64,000 nt of DNA, taken from NCBI GenBank assembly GCA_019787685.1, contig JAHNUO010000005.1, positions 1,364,001-1,428,000 of the forward strand, in the 5' to 3' direction. The stretch is from Chiua virens (lineage: Eukaryota > Basidiomycota > Agaricomycetes > Boletales > Boletaceae). Shown one piece after another: positions 46,746-59,565 of the stretch; within the stretch, counting starts at the first letter, position 1; the number at the start of each line of letters is the position of its first letter. Both the position numbers and the translations under genes were made by a program. Below the pieces are notes generated by a model. That model saw only the letters and a list, made by a program, of their open reading frames with translations. It ran no database searches and was not told where the DNA came from.

Positions 46746-47415
46746 GCTAGTAAAAAAAAACGCGAGGACAGGGCCCAGGGAGGAAATCAGGGAGGGTCGT
46801 CCTACCCTTTTGTCCGTCTTAAAACGGTGGCTAAACTCCCCAGTCCCTGAGGAATCGCGATCCGTCGCACATGGTCAATCGTGATACGGTCCGCGTGATT
46901 CATATGCAGCAAGCAAAACGTGCCACTGAACTAACGCGGGTTGGATTGAATTGGCAGCTTATCGCGGGGAGACTCGTATCCATTACACCATGCATCAACG
47001 CTGTCAACTGCCACCACTGAAGGCTGTTCACTCTTGATCCGGGCAGCCCGTCGATATTACTAGCCGCGGACGAAACCCTTCAACGACGTTCGATAAAAAG
47101 GCAGCTTTATGATGCAAGTGGCAGAAATACCGCGTGCCTTGATAAACACGCGTCCGAGTGTTCCCATGCGATATGGATGTGAGAATACAAACGAAGTCCT
47201 CACACTCATAGAATATGATCGCGAGCGGCTCGCATCCAGGTACATACGCTACTCAGCCACTGACAAGCCAAGCCAAGCAGCGGAGGCAAACACGGAGACT
47301 CATGAAGAAAAAAGATTAGCCAACGGTTCCTCGGCCGCCTGGAACCGAACAGGACGGCTCCATTACCAAATCTCTGCCATATTGATTCGCCACAAGATAT
47401 GGATATGTAAAAGTA

Positions 47416-48277
47416 CAGTCATCCACCGGCACTTGAAACACCAAAACTGTGAAGACTCTGTAACAATCACAATTTCGAGATCCAACGAGATCAGCTTAGT
47501 AGATCATGTAGTTATGTATTTCTACTTGTAGCTGAGGAATTTTGAGGGGACTATAATAGAATGATTCCGTGGTGAACGAGTGCAGAAAATTTCGGGCGTT
47601 ATCGTCAAACCCTGGCACTTGAAACAGTACAAAAATGGTATATCTTGAAAGATTAATAAGCGAAGATAATCGCCATTAATTATCAGCAACCGACTCGTCC
47701 CCGCAACTCCTCGTTGTAAGTCTGTTGAAGCTCACAGTTTCATTGTTTTCACGCTTCCTCCACTTCTTTCCAGGCCGTGTTGAGCACCAAGACTGTGCCT
47801 CTTTTTGTGCTTGCTGCATTTCCCGTTCGCTTTGCGGCTTGTTTGGCCACGTGTTCCCACACACGGAGTTGGAAATTCTACTCCGTAAGTAGCAAAAAGT
47901 AGCTTACATAATCTCCCGATAAGACAATGATAAGGTCGAAGTGCTCATTGTCAGACAAGCACAACCGGCATTGTTCTGGCAAAAGAAACAAATTTTCTTC
48001 GTTAAATTACTCATTGCAGGTATGTTTCTAAGAGTCATATGTAAGTGTCCCAAGCACTTTTACCATATAATGAGGTTTAGTTCTCCTTGTAGATGGCAGT
48101 TTATCCAATTTTCGCCCAAGAAGGATGATCAGAACATGATCAGGTGCAACTGATACACAGAAAAATATCACAAGTTGTAACTACATATTGTATCCTACTC
48201 TGACAGCAAAAAGATAGTAGAAAATATGAAATGTTGAGCCTTTATTTGCATTTGTTTCAAGTGCCGGTGGATGACTG
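47416..48277. mobile_element. MITE, CAGTCATCCACCG family, copy 1
   Basis: 862 bp. Left end CAGTCATCCACCGGCACTTG, right end its inverted complement. TA dinucleotides flank both sides (47414-15 and 48278-79), as expected of a Tc1/mariner-pogo type insertion. No transposase frame. Confidence 0.8.
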
Positions 48278-49464
48278 TACTAAGTATGTAGTTCTGTTGG
48301 GCAACACACGGGATTGCCATCCCATTGGGTCCAGAGCAGTCGCCACCTTATGTGCTCCCGTCTTGAAAAGGTTGACTCTGGGTGTTGAACGTCGACGAAC
48401 CAGAGAGAAGCAGTGGCACTGTCTCGACAGTCAGCGCAATCAACTCGCGATTTAACCTGCTGCCGATCCTTGGAGACACAAGATATTGATATTTGGCATC
48501 CAGGGACACCTGGATCGCGCTCGGGTGAGCTGGAAGCTCGGTGGAGGTGTTGCCTTTAGTATTATTTGATTACCCCTGTATGACTTACTATCGCGGGTTT
48601 ACTGTCAGGGGGTAGTAAGATTGGCTATATTACGCATGAGATCACGGACACCAACATACTGCAAACACGACCTGGTAGTGTTAGTCCATTCTGGCAATCT
48701 CGAAAAATCGACGCATGCGCTTTCTTGATCGCTTGAAGCAAGCGTTATCCATCAGAACCACATTAACTCCCGCTCCACCCAATCACCAGAAACCATGATG
48801 GACCTTGGGTAACAACACAACAAGTGGAGCATGGCCTCCGGTGATGACGCGGGAAAACTTGCAGGGAGAGAACGCGCTGAAAGACGTGGTCATTTCAATC
48901 AGACCTCCCTGCCAACAATGTCCACCATGATCGCTCTTTGGCTTTGTCTCCCAATCGCAAAGTTCCAACTCACTACTGATTGCGACCAGGGACTTGATCC
49001 GACCAGTACCATGGAGTGGTGGGGTTGCATCCAGAAAGCGGAGCGCATGCGATCAAAGCGTTTGCAGAAAGCTTCTGGGTCTTTGAAAATGGCTCATACC
49101 GTAACAACGACTGGTTATTTCATCCTGGGGGTATCTGACCGCGATCTGTGGCCACAATACATCACCATCTGGTACTGAAGCTTACCGAAGTCCAAACCAA
49201 AACTGTGGCTAAAACCATTGGTCCTCTTCAGAATGTGGCGGGGATATAATACGTTCGCCGCCATTAATTCCGCTTGGTCATAATAGGTGTGGGATCGTTG
49301 TTCCATCCAAGAGAACTGTGACCACCCCAGCTCGCAGCTGACCACATGGGTGTAGAACCGGAAGAAAGCAGGTGATTTGTGTGGGATTTATTTACCACAC
49401 CCGAGACACAAGATAGAATTACCGGGAGATTGGCGCAACGAACCAAGGGGTAGATGCATTGGTA

Positions 49465-49515
49465 CAGTCATCCACTGTTACTTGAAACACCACCGTTAGT
49501 GATGGTGGATGGCTG
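49465..49515. mobile_element. 51-bp miniature element of the CAGTCATCCAC family
   Basis: Starts CAGTCATCCACTGTTACTTG and ends GATGGTGGATGGCTG, with TA on both sides (49463-64, 49516-17). Almost all of it can fold as imperfect arms, so it is little more than two abutted ends. Confidence 0.65.
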
Positions 49516-50603
49516 TACATACCCCAAATATACCCCATTATTGGCATGGGAAATGTAACAGGCACTAAAGACAGTTCACAACGCCGTTTCTACAGCCAAA
49601 GCGACCTGACGCCAGTGGCAATTAAACGGGAAAATTATGAGATAGGGATGTGACTACCTGCCAATATTTGGAGGTCGATCGAGCTCATTAGCTGATTCAA
49701 ACTTGAACGCGAGTAATCCCTCCTCTGACCTGGCCCATGCCATGCAAAAACGTTGACACAAGGATCGGATTGAACGTAGGGCCATCACTAGACTTGAAGG
49801 AAGAACATATCGGTCAGCGATATTCATGAAGAGAAGGACAGAGAAAAAGAGCTGATGTGCAGGCCAATTAAATAAATCATACTTACAATACACTTCACGT
49901 CCGTCCGTGGAAGTACTTATTGGAGACACTCCACTGTCAATTACATAAAAGTACCAACTTGAGTTTGACGTCAACAATTACAATTATCGTCTGATCAAGC
50001 ACTTACATTTACACGACTGTGACATCTTCGAGCCTCGATACTAACGTGACGTAGATGCCCTGAATCTCTGCAACGAACCTCACATTCAGATTTGATACAG
50101 ATGGATCAGTGCTGTGACCAAAAGGCAGCCGCGCGACCCAGGCGTTTTCCGGCTATTACATTTCGACATCGTGTCGACCAACATATTTGCGCCAATGTGT
50201 TCGTCAATGATGGTCAGTACTCTTCGAGGATCAGATACATACATGCAAACCCTCGCCTGACTTCTTCTCAGACCTACATGCAATCTGATCACATCTTGTA
50301 GAGTTCACTTGACCAGCATGCAAATTTGCGGTTGGCCGTCTTTGTGAAGTCACGCGAGGCAATGCTGCAAACACGTTGTTACAGGCAGTGGTAGTCCAGG
50401 GTGGATATCTTACCGCAGTCTGAGATACTTGTTGACCTCTAAACCATGCAAGGCCTCCCAACATTCGAGCCTGAGCCGCTTCATTCTTCGTCATTGGCAG
50501 CACACGCCATAAGTGCGGCGGCGACCGCTTCCGTTTTAATAGCGAGTATATCTATGCCCTCTTCTCGTCACCAAACCATTTCGGTGCGCCTTCATCTCTC
50601 CCC

Positions 50604-51556
50604 ATGTCGTCTTTACACCCTCACTTCAACCGTAAGCTGGTCGAAATGCTTCCCTTTGCTTCTTCCTTGTGCATCCTCGCTGCTCTTGCGACTGGCTCCT
50701 TTGCTCTTCAAAGCAGCGCCGTCGTGTCTGTTTCCCCTGATGTCAGTCAATCTCGGATGTATTCCAGCGCCATTTCAAGTGTTATTGCTGCGGTAACCCC
50801 AATGTTGGCGCTCATCTATTTCTGTCCACTCTACTTGCTGTATCGGCATTCGAAACGTCACCCAAGAACACTCAACAAAGTGTCTGGAGTTCGTATTCAG
50901 CAGTATGGCCCACGTAAGTCTCAGCGGTCGTGGTGGTAGCCTTGCGGCTTACACGTGCAGCCAGTTATATACATATTTCTGCTCTTCACCAGCTTAGCGC
51001 AAGTGAGTGGATCCACATGGTATGCTGCGTTGCTAGAGGATTGACCTGCGAGATATAGGTTGCAGACGCGACCTGGCTTTTGCTACAATACAAATACAAC
51101 AATAACGCACCTGATCTGACGACACGCACTGGCGTGCGTTTCTTATTGTGCGTACTTTCAGACACGGCTCGATGACCACGTTCCCTGTTGACCTCGTGCA
51201 GATTCGCAGGGTGTTGGACCACCGTCACATCTGGAACTTATACCCTTTTCTTCCTTGATCCGCTCTGGTCACGGCGGCCGATCGCGTCCATTGGTACGCA
51301 AGCGGTCTGGATTCTCGTAACCTGGGTTTTCTGGGTTGCAGGCACTGGAGTGCTCAACAAGTCCCTTCCCTCGCTCTTCATGCGAGATTCTTGCCAAGCA
51401 ATCGTCTACTGCGGGCAATTGCAGGCGCTATTTGGTGAGTGTGTCATGTTGGTGACCATAGATGTCGCCATTAACCATCTTGCATCCACAGCACTCTCGA
51501 TCATCGAGATGTTAGTAGTACTTCTCGGAGATCACTTTCTTACCGTTCTGACCTGA
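50604..51556 (+). CDS. Tetraspan membrane protein, uncharacterised
   Basis: Exons 50604-50913, 50965-51002, 51059-51147, 51202-51433, 51492-51556 (last end uncertain; a further short hydrophobic exon to about 51658 is possible). Hydrophobic spans: FASSLCILAALATGSFA, AVTPMLALIYFCPLYLLY, LIYIFLLFTSLA, WTTVTSGTYTLFFL and VWILVTWVFWVAGTGVL, followed by IVYCGQLQALF. Agarics have many such four-span, MARVEL-like proteins. I know of no assigned function. Confidence 0.6.
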
Positions 51557-52361
51557 ATATCTGACAGACTTACTTTGACATTTGGTATGCTTGTTATCAC
51601 ATGGTTGGTGTGGAGGTCAGCGCGGTACGTCCGTCAACCAGTGGTCATCAGAGTGACCCCAATATGAACATTGGAATGTGTTGGGGAGATAGGGGTAAAC
51701 AGATCTGAATTGTGCGGACATGGAGCAAAACAGCGTGCTGACGACCTCTTGGTACCAACACAAAGAACCTCTCGATTATAATGCGCTTTCGGAGTCGACA
51801 TTCTGTATAGTGACCGTTCCTTACATGACTTGAAATCGAAGTGGGATGCCGCTGAATGGGCGGAAGTGGTGACGAATCGGAGATAACGTCTCCACTGTCT
51901 CCACTACGCGCTAGTTGTAGTACAAGTAGCCACCTTCATTGACCGTTACTAGTAAATTAAGACCGATTCAACTCCGCAACGGTGGAGTTCAAGGTGTTGT
52001 GATTTTTGCGGGAAAATAATCTCCGAGAAACGAAGTAAAAGCGCCGGATAATCTCGAAGGCTGCAAACTGACTACTGGTTGATTTTCACGATCTTCTGGT
52101 TTTCTGTCACATTTGACACAGCTTACGGTATGTACACATTTCGCCTCGATTCGGGTAGCAAGCCGGGATCCGGAGTGACGAATTTGGAGGCTTCCTATTG
52201 GTCGGAGTGGAATTTGGGCGGAACAAACCGGCATGATCGGAACCTGAAAAAGCGTGAAAAGGCGACAAACTCATTACTTGGAATTTTACTACGTAGAGAG
52301 GCTCAAAGCCATTTCACCTGTTTTACTTTCTTTTCCTCTACGACCCTCTTCACTGTTCGCA
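51557..52361. other. Intergenic
   Basis: Contains the probable end of the tetraspan gene and the promoter of cytochrome c; the last 60 bases before the ATG are pyrimidine-rich on the plus strand (CTTTCTTTTCCTCTACGACC). Nothing else. Confidence 0.4.
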
Positions 52362-52956
52362 ATGCCTTTCGCTCCTGGTCAGTCCTCGCCTTTTGAACGC
52401 GCCATACATCTGACCGTGTCTCCCCCCGTATAGGTGACTCCAGCAAGGGTGCTTCCCTCTTCAAGACGCGGTGCGCACAGTGCCATACCACCGGCGCTGG
52501 CGAGCCCAACAAGGTCGGCCCCAACCTTCATGGGTGAGTACCCATTCAAGTTTGTCATGTCACCTGCTCAATGAGCGCTCTCCAGCATCTTTGGTCGCAA
52601 GACGGGTCAAGTCGACGGCTTCCAGTATACCGCTGCCAACGTCAACAAGGGCATCACATGGGACGACAACACGCTGTTCGAGTATCTTGAGAATCCCAAG
52701 AAGGTGTGTCGTCTCGCCATTGTATTGACCGGGATTGACGTGTCATCTTCGTTAGTACATTCCTGGCACCAAGATGGCCTTTGCGGGTCTCAAGAAGGAC
52801 AAGGACCGCAATGACCTCATCACCTGGCTCAAGGAAGCAGTACGTCACTCCCTTTCGATTTTTTTTCATGGTCAACTCAATCGATATGTTAGACCGCATA
52901 ATTTATATCCCATCATCACGAGCACCTCGATCCATGGTCATCTACAGCTACCTTAA
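52362..52956 (+). CDS. CYC1: Cytochrome c
   Basis: Electron carrier of the mitochondrial intermembrane space. Exons 52362-52377, 52434-52533, 52586-52703, 52756-52839 are certain. Haem site CAQCH, the axial-ligand segment [11 protein letters not shown], and VGPNLHGIFGRKTG. After DLITWLKEA (52839) a last intron is needed. Acceptors at 52947 (giving LP-stop at 52956), 52964 or 52982 are all in phase, so the final 2-6 residues are open. No damage. Confidence 0.93.
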
Positions 52957-53122
52957 CATCTTAGCTCGGTCCTATTCCTTAGACGACCACATTGCATAGT
53001 ACCTGCATACTGCCCCACTCAAAATGTTACATTTTCTTCATTGATGTTATCGGTGAAATAAGTCTGAATGCGGTGTGTGTGAAGTACAAGTCGGTCAAGT
53101 ACCACGATGAATTGATTGAGTA

Positions 53123-54007
53123 CAGTCATCCACCGTCATTTGCGACACCACCACCATTTGCGTCACCCTCACAAAATGAGGCATTCTACTATACAACTTC
53201 ACGATACTGTTGGTTGCCCATTAGGACATGCTACTATATATTAGATACAACACAATCTAATGTACAATGGTTGATGGATCTCATGCAATGTACTGTTCTT
53301 GAGGAAGAATGTGGGTAATTTGCTATTCATTACTCGAGTCTGACATAAATCAACATTTTTGGTTCTTGGAGACCCAGTGGACACACAGAGGTAACCATGA
53401 AGTATCCTTTTCACATATGGATCTTGGTGAAATGCTCTGTATTGCTTGGCCACAAGAATGCCGGTGGAACATGTCTTTTGTACCAATATTCTCATCTTAT
53501 CACGCCATTACGCAATGATTATTCCTCAAATGGAAGTCATAAGAGTGTGCTCGAAAATGCAGTCAGACTCAGACAATGGTAGGTCATGCATATTCAGCAA
53601 TGAGTAAAGGGGAAGCAGGAGAAACAGAGAAGCCAATGGTGGGAATGTGGACGAAAGTGGAGAGGACATGGATGACAATGTGTCTGATGGCGGTTCTGGC
53701 GAGCATGAGAGTGGGAGCGGAATCGAAGATTGATATCCAAAGATAATCGGCTAGATACAGATCAACGTAACATCTATGGTGATATGCTTTTTTTGGTCTT
53801 TCGCAAATGGTGGTGCTAGCACGATAGTGGCTCAAACACAACATGAGTCTCTGTTACTACACACCTCTCCCAACGAGGTCCATAATATATTAAACAACTA
53901 TTTACATGTGTACAAAAGGTACTGTAACATCCGATCTGACGGATTTACTGTTGTTGTGATGTATGAGCCCATGCAAATTTGTTGACGCAAATGACGGTGG
54001 ATGACTG
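53123..54007. mobile_element. MITE, CAGTCATCCACCG family, copy 2
   Basis: 885 bp with inverted ends CAGTCATCCACCGTCATTTG; TA at 53121-22 and 54008-09. No transposase frame. It lies just behind the cytochrome c gene. Confidence 0.8.
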
Positions 54008-54127
54008 TAGGCTAAGTTGGCTGGACCATAAATAATCCATATTCCAAAATATAGGTACAAGTTGTATATAGCCGAAGGTACGAGTATAACTTAGTAAGTA
54101 TAACGACATCGATGACTTGCAAATACA

Positions 54128-55786
54128 CTATGCGTCATAGATCAGAAGATATGATGGCCTGATTGCGTTCTCCGCGTAGCAGACCAGTTCGTCATAGTTC
54201 AGGGAACCACCTAGGACAACTTCAGCAAGAACCTGAATCATATCCCGACGTCATCAGCACAGGAAGCCAACCAAAGACGCTACAAAGACGCACCGAATCA
54301 TACCCTGGCGGAGGCGCGGTCATCTTGGCATTGTCCTGCGTCATCTTATATCCTTTCCCAACAACTACTTTGTTGAGAAGGATCGCCTTTTGCCCCGAAG
54401 GCTTGATATTGCTGGAGTAATCATTGGACTTGGAAGATGTCGAGGACGTGTAGATGCCCGCACCGAACCTGTCATACAACCCGGTCACGACGCTGTTTGA
54501 ACACAATAAAACCAGCCACTTACCTGCCCCAACCCGTCTTCTTGCCAAACAGATTCAAACTGTACGATGTACGAATGATACCGCAGAGAGAACACGATGC
54601 CGACGGGCAGAGCCCGGTGTTCCCGTTGTCTCCCAAAAGACATTCCCTCGTCGTTCCATGCCAACGACGATTCTCATTTCCAGCAGACCGTCCGGTTGCG
54701 GCAAATTTGCCTCGAGCCTCGACAGATGCGCTGTTTGTGGTCCTGGGTAAGACGATAGGTGCGTGACATGATAGAATCAACTCACCGATACGCATCATAT
54801 TTCACGATAGAAGTGGGGTGTCCAATGACTTTGTACACGTGGCGTACAGTCGGGCACGCCGACTGGTGCCGCCAGGAGGCCTTGAATTGGTCGGCAACTG
54901 TACGCTGTTAGATTTCGGTGCAACGACCAGCAAACTATGCCTTACCGCTCTTGAACGTGTCGTGTGCATTAGGGACCTCAATCAATAGCGGAGCACTCTT
55001 TTCCACCTTGGAAGAACATGCCTGACCGCAGAAATGGCCCTTCTTGACAGCTTTCCCGCAGAGCAGGCAACCATTCTTGAGTGGTCTGGAGCACAGAGCC
55101 GTAAGTAGTGCATTGACTAGATGGAAGAATTGTAGATCTACGGACTTGGAGGGTGCTGCGGGTGCTCCTCCGGCAGGCTTTGCTTGCTGTGCGCAAGTCT
55201 TGCTACAGAAAGAATGCGTCGTCTTCCCGTCATTGTACTTGGGTTGCTTGTGACAATACTGTGGTATGACATCACCGTTAACGGGGGTGTTCGGGGAAAG
55301 AAAGCAGTAAGAAGGAACATACGTCACACATGTTGGCTCTGGCGCGCGGGGCGCGCGCCTTGGCGCTCTTCCCTCTTGTTCCCCTTGCGGGAGGGTTACT
55401 GCCTGGCGTAGTCTTATTGTTCTGATTCTGTATCTTGGTAGCGCACGTCTTGCTGCAGTAAGAGTGGGTCTTGGTCCCATCAAAATATTTGGGTTTCGCG
55501 TGGCAAACCTGCAAGGGGAATCAATGCAAAGGCCGCTACACGCGGTCGAGAGACAGAGACATACATCACAAAGATTGACTGCGTTCGTCGCGGTCTGTCG
55601 TGTGGTGGCATTAAATGCCGGCTGGGGCTGGGGCTGAGCCTGGGGCTGGGTCTGCGGGGGCTGCGGTTGTGATTGAGGTTGGGGTTGCGTCGATTGTGCC
55701 TGGGCAGCCTGTGCTGCTAGGTATTGACCGGCCATCGTGCCAAGCACGGAGAGTGCGGCATGCATGGGCGGAAGTGCAGCACTCAT
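54128..55786 (-). CDS. PARP-like ADP-ribosyltransferase with three Cys-rich repeats
   Basis: Exons (minus): 55565-55786, 55323-55508, 54946-55258, 54786-54897, 54524-54742, 54294-54468, 54128-54232; all phases agree. N-terminus: Gln/Pro-rich low complexity. Then three zinc-type repeats: VCHAKPKYFDGTKTHSYCSK, YCHKQPKYNDGKTTHSFCSK and CLLCGKAVKKGHFCGQAC. The C-terminal half is a PARP-type catalytic fold: histidine in RRWHGTTREC, GWGRFGAGIYTSSTSSKSND with the NAD-ring tyrosine, VVVGKGYKMTQD, and the glutamate in LNYDELVCYAENAIRPSYLL. The family is widespread in basidiomycetes but to my knowledge has no assigned target. Activity is inferred from the intact H-Y-E set. Confidence 0.82.
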
Positions 55787-56628
55787 ATCGAATATATACT
55801 TTCTCTGGAGGAAGGTGGTATATCAAGGACTCGGAGATAGACGTGGACTGTCAATGATTGTTCGCCTGGGGCAACTCGAGTATGCGGATAAGACAAGGAG
55901 GATGGTTGATGAAGCACCAGGCAGCGGGGTGCTTTATAACTGCCAGGATGAGCGGATAGCCTGCTATGCTGACCCTCGGACAACGCGAATAACGCGTGTT
56001 GGCCGCGAGGGCAATAATGTTCGCGGCGGGGGAGACTTACAGTCATTGTTCGCGGTGCAGTCGCCAGACGGTGCCCACGTCTCTATTGCCGAAATAAAGC
56101 TCACCTCGTCCCTCAGCAGAAGTTTGCTGTGCCCTGGCCCACCCTGTCATGATAACATCGGACTCGGACACGCGCAAATGTGTACCCCCAGCACACACTT
56201 GATCCGAGTATCTGATCAGCTGCATCCTTGACCCCACGAGGCGTGCACGAAATGGTCTTGTGGAGCGGCAGTCGCGGGAGCGACCGAGGCACAGCCTGAA
56301 CTCCATGCCACCATGCGGCGGGGCGGTGAGTTTAGCGACAACGTTTGCACAAGCTTAGTGGCAAGTTAGTGGCATGGTCAGAGTACCGGTCGGTGTCAAG
56401 CTCGTGGGCGTGACCCTCGTCTCGGAAGTTCATTCCGAATTGCGATCTAATTGCTAATTGCTATGACTACTAGAATACATGCACCATATACATCGTGGAT
56501 ATGCCTATCATACAATTTGATACAAACAATGTTGCGGGTATCACAGTAGAGATGAAAATCCGTATAAATATCCCCGGAAGCCAGCAGGAGATAAAAACCG
56601 TGTGCCGGCAGTTGCCTTGCTGGTACTA

Positions 56629-57932
56629 TCATGACGCGAGAGGCGTCTTGAACAGCGTCTGTACAAATGCCTTTAGATTTCGTACACGTTGTGCCTTCTC
56701 GCCGTAAACTACCAAGTACGCTGGACGTACGGTGTCATTGTGGTAGGTGACCGTTTCTGTTGATCATCAATATTGTTGACCCCGGTACACCGTATCATGT
56801 CTGACGAACCTTCATAATTTAGGTCCCATCCAATTTCTCCGGCGATCTATGGAACGTTAGATGAATGGGTAAACGAGGGACCACCCACATACCGAGTCGT
56901 ATCCCGATGGTGGAGCGATTAGATCAGTAGCATTTCGATACCTCTTGTAGGGCCGTCCAACTACAACACGGCTAAGAATCATTACCCGCAGAGTGGCGCG
57001 TTCGGAGAGACTGCAGACATAATCATCTGCTTCTATCATGCATGCTCAGAAACGACTCTCGCTACTCATTCAGAGGACGTACTCGAAGAGCAGGTTGTGG
57101 TATAGATACCATGTCCGAATCTAAACCATGGCACGAGTCTAGTCGGGATGGGTCATTCTGAAGTTGATTTACATACCGCTTGAACGAATTCTTTGACCCT
57201 AATGGGAGATGAGAGCAGGCAAAGCGAATGAGCGAAAAGCCTTACCACATTTGCTCACGTCGAATGAACTGCGCAAAATGGAGCACAGGGAGCATTCCTT
57301 GAGATTGCAGAGGACCACGCTCCCGGAGGATTCCCCCAAGAGACAGCCACGATTGCTACCGTGGAAAAGGAGCTTCTCGTTTCCTCGCTTGTCCTTGGCT
57401 TTGATGGTGGCCTGGACTCGGTCCCTGTAGTAACTGCGTGATAGGAGTGCACCAGTGGGAAGAAGTACATAAATATGTACCTGTGATTGAGATAGGGTTC
57501 GAGCGCAGGTTCTGACCAGAGGACCTTAAAGACATATTGAATGTCGGGCCGCGCTTTCTTACGATGACGCCACCCTTTGATGAAGAGCTGTTCTACTATA
57601 TTTATAACACGTCCTGGTAAACTGGTTGGGAACTTGGGAGCAGGGATGATCACATACCCTCGGCGAAGCGGGGGTTCGCCTTATCAACTCGGGCTAGCCG
57701 ATTCCGTCGATGGGAGGAGTTCACTTGGTTATCGAGGGAAAACTCGTCAGGCGGCGCTAGCTTTATCCACCCATCTTTGTGGGGAGAATCCATGGCTAGA
57801 TCGAACTGAGGGACGGAGAGAACAGGAATGAAGAAACGAGAGATTATATGCTGCCCATAGTGAACCTCGCGTCCACTGCACCCCGACCGCACAGACAAGA
57901 ACACCGACTTGAACCTGACCCATGTTGTACAT
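56629..57932 (-). CDS. PARP-like ADP-ribosyltransferase, second copy
   Basis: Exons (minus): 57915-57932 (tentative start), 57658-57805, 57481-57613, 57246-57433, 57177-57198 (22-nt microexon), 57083-57120, 56893-57032, 56810-56846, 56629-56756; phases agree. Catalytic features: KLLFHGSNRGCLLGE, CSLCSILRSSFDV, FGHGIYTTTCSSKADDY, VVVGRPYKRYRN, PPSGYDS, and NYEETVTYHNDTVRPAYLVV. This copy keeps H, Y and E but lacks the N-terminal zinc repeats, unless further exons lie up to about 58240 (a CNVFCKAAPP segment is there). Sequence identity with the 54128 copy is low outside the motifs, so the duplication is old. Confidence 0.75.
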
Positions 57933-58482
57933 GCTGCTGCGATGTGGACAATTAGTCAATCTTATCCGCGGCATTCGTGACACTTCGCTGAGGATTCAGC
58001 ATAATTAACGCGAGGCGGCCTCCATTCTGCGCTTGCTGATTTCATTGCTATCACGTATTAGATGAAGGGAATCCTGTGCGTACCATGCAGCCTCCACGCC
58101 GTTGATGCGTGATGGATGTCAGTGTCTAGGCTGGTCCAGAAAAGGCAACTGAGTAAGATGGAGTAACTTGGAGGCGCAGCCTTGCAAAACACGTTGCAAC
58201 TGGCTTGCATGTCAGTTGCGCGTCCGTCAGAGATGAGCTGGATCACTCTACTAGTTGGCTTATCTTACCTCGTTCAGGTCTACCTCGTGGCGATTCGGTC
58301 ACTCCGGTGTACTATTTTCGCCGCGGAGAGTCTCCACTCAGCGCCTTCCCGAGGGTGCCGTATAAAAAGACTCACTTCGTGCGAGTCTCGTGAAGGAAAC
58401 TAATCATTTCAACCCACCTGATTTGATCATCTTCGTCAAAATTCTTTATCTACTCGTTGCAATCTTCGTGATCTTGTTTGGA

Positions 58483-59565
58483 ATGCTTGACACCCGTCGA
58501 ATCATGAGATTCTTTGGCCTCGGAGGATCCCCTCAATCTGCCCCAGGAAGGCTGCAAAAACAAAGGCCCGCGACACAGTATTATCCTCCAAGGTGCGACG
58601 ACTAGTGTTCAAACTTCTTTCATTCTCTAACATATTCTTCAGCAACTCTTTCCCAAAACCGCCATCACCCAGTGCGTCTAACAATGATGGCTCGGAGGCG
58701 GACTATCCTCCCCTTACGGCTCCTGCTGCTCCTACGGGCGCATCCATAGCTCCATTCCAAGCATCAAAGACGTCGCCTGTCCTCTTTTACGACAAGAATG
58801 ACCCATTCTACGAATTCACCAACTTCTCGCCACATGATGTCATGTACAAAGGAAAGACGTATCCAACGAGCGAGCACCTATTTCAAGCATTCAAGGTATG
58901 CGATTTGTTTTGATTTTAGCTCGTGGGTGCTGATGCTCGCTCTTGACCTCTGGTCTCGATGTTACTCGGTTAGTTCCTGGACAACCACCCCGAGATCGCG
59001 GAGCAGATTCGGACTTGTGGTGAAAGACCAATGCTGGCTTTTGATGAAGCGCACCGGAACCAGAAGCTGGTGCGTTCAGATTGGAGACAAGTCAACATTG
59101 AGAAGGTATCCGTCACCACTTGCTTTCTAATGTGAGCTTGCTGAACTAAAAGCGGGATGTCTTCGCGCAAATCTAGATGGAGATCGCCCTTCGTCTCAAA
59201 TTTACTCAACACCCCGACCTCAAAGCGCTGCTTCTAGGCACGGGTGACGCTGACCTGATCGAGGTGAGAAGTGTCCCACCATCTCGTTTGCTTCGAGACT
59301 CAATTCGCCTTAGAACTCCCCACGCGACTACTTCTGGGGCATTGGTGCTGATCATTCTGGTCGCAACGAACTTGGGAAAACCCTCACGAGGCTTCGGGAG
59401 GAGCTACGCCAAGAACAGAACGATCCGTCCCATATGCCGAATGCGAGACGAGACGAGACTCGCTTATCAATTCAAGATCTGACCTCTCTCGTGCCTTCTC
59501 AACTACATGCGCAGCATTCTTCACAGGGAGCTTCACCCCTGGACAGCGGCCTTTGTGAGGTATGA
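58483..59565 (+). CDS. NADAR-domain protein (ADP-ribose / N-glycosidase family)
   Basis: Exons 58483-58592, 58643-58895, 58974-59105, 59177-59263, 59314-59565; all phases agree. ATG 58483 or 58504 (MRFFGLGG) are both possible. After a Pro/Ser-rich leader come the family motifs: FYDKNDPFYEFTNFSPHDV, YPTSEHLFQAFK, ERPMLAFDEAHRNQ, LRLKFTQHPDLKALLLGTG, and DYFWGIGADHSGRNELGKTL. NADAR proteins cleave N-glycosidic bonds of ADP-ribose-like or riboflavin-pathway substrates, including ADP-ribosyl-guanine in bacteria. Transcribed away from the PARP-like gene at 57932 with about 550 bp between starts. Confidence 0.88.

Larger units (their letters stand above)
46746..50603. other. Gene-poor region
   Basis: AT-richer, with two TA-flanked inverted-repeat elements. 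Frames at 47109 and 48831 (+) have no domain, no conserved start context and no splice structure, and I do not call them genes. Confidence 0.45.

Noticed and set aside
48831..49178. 115-aa plus-strand frame
   Set aside because: No domain, surrounded by relic elements, and the opposite strand is equally open.
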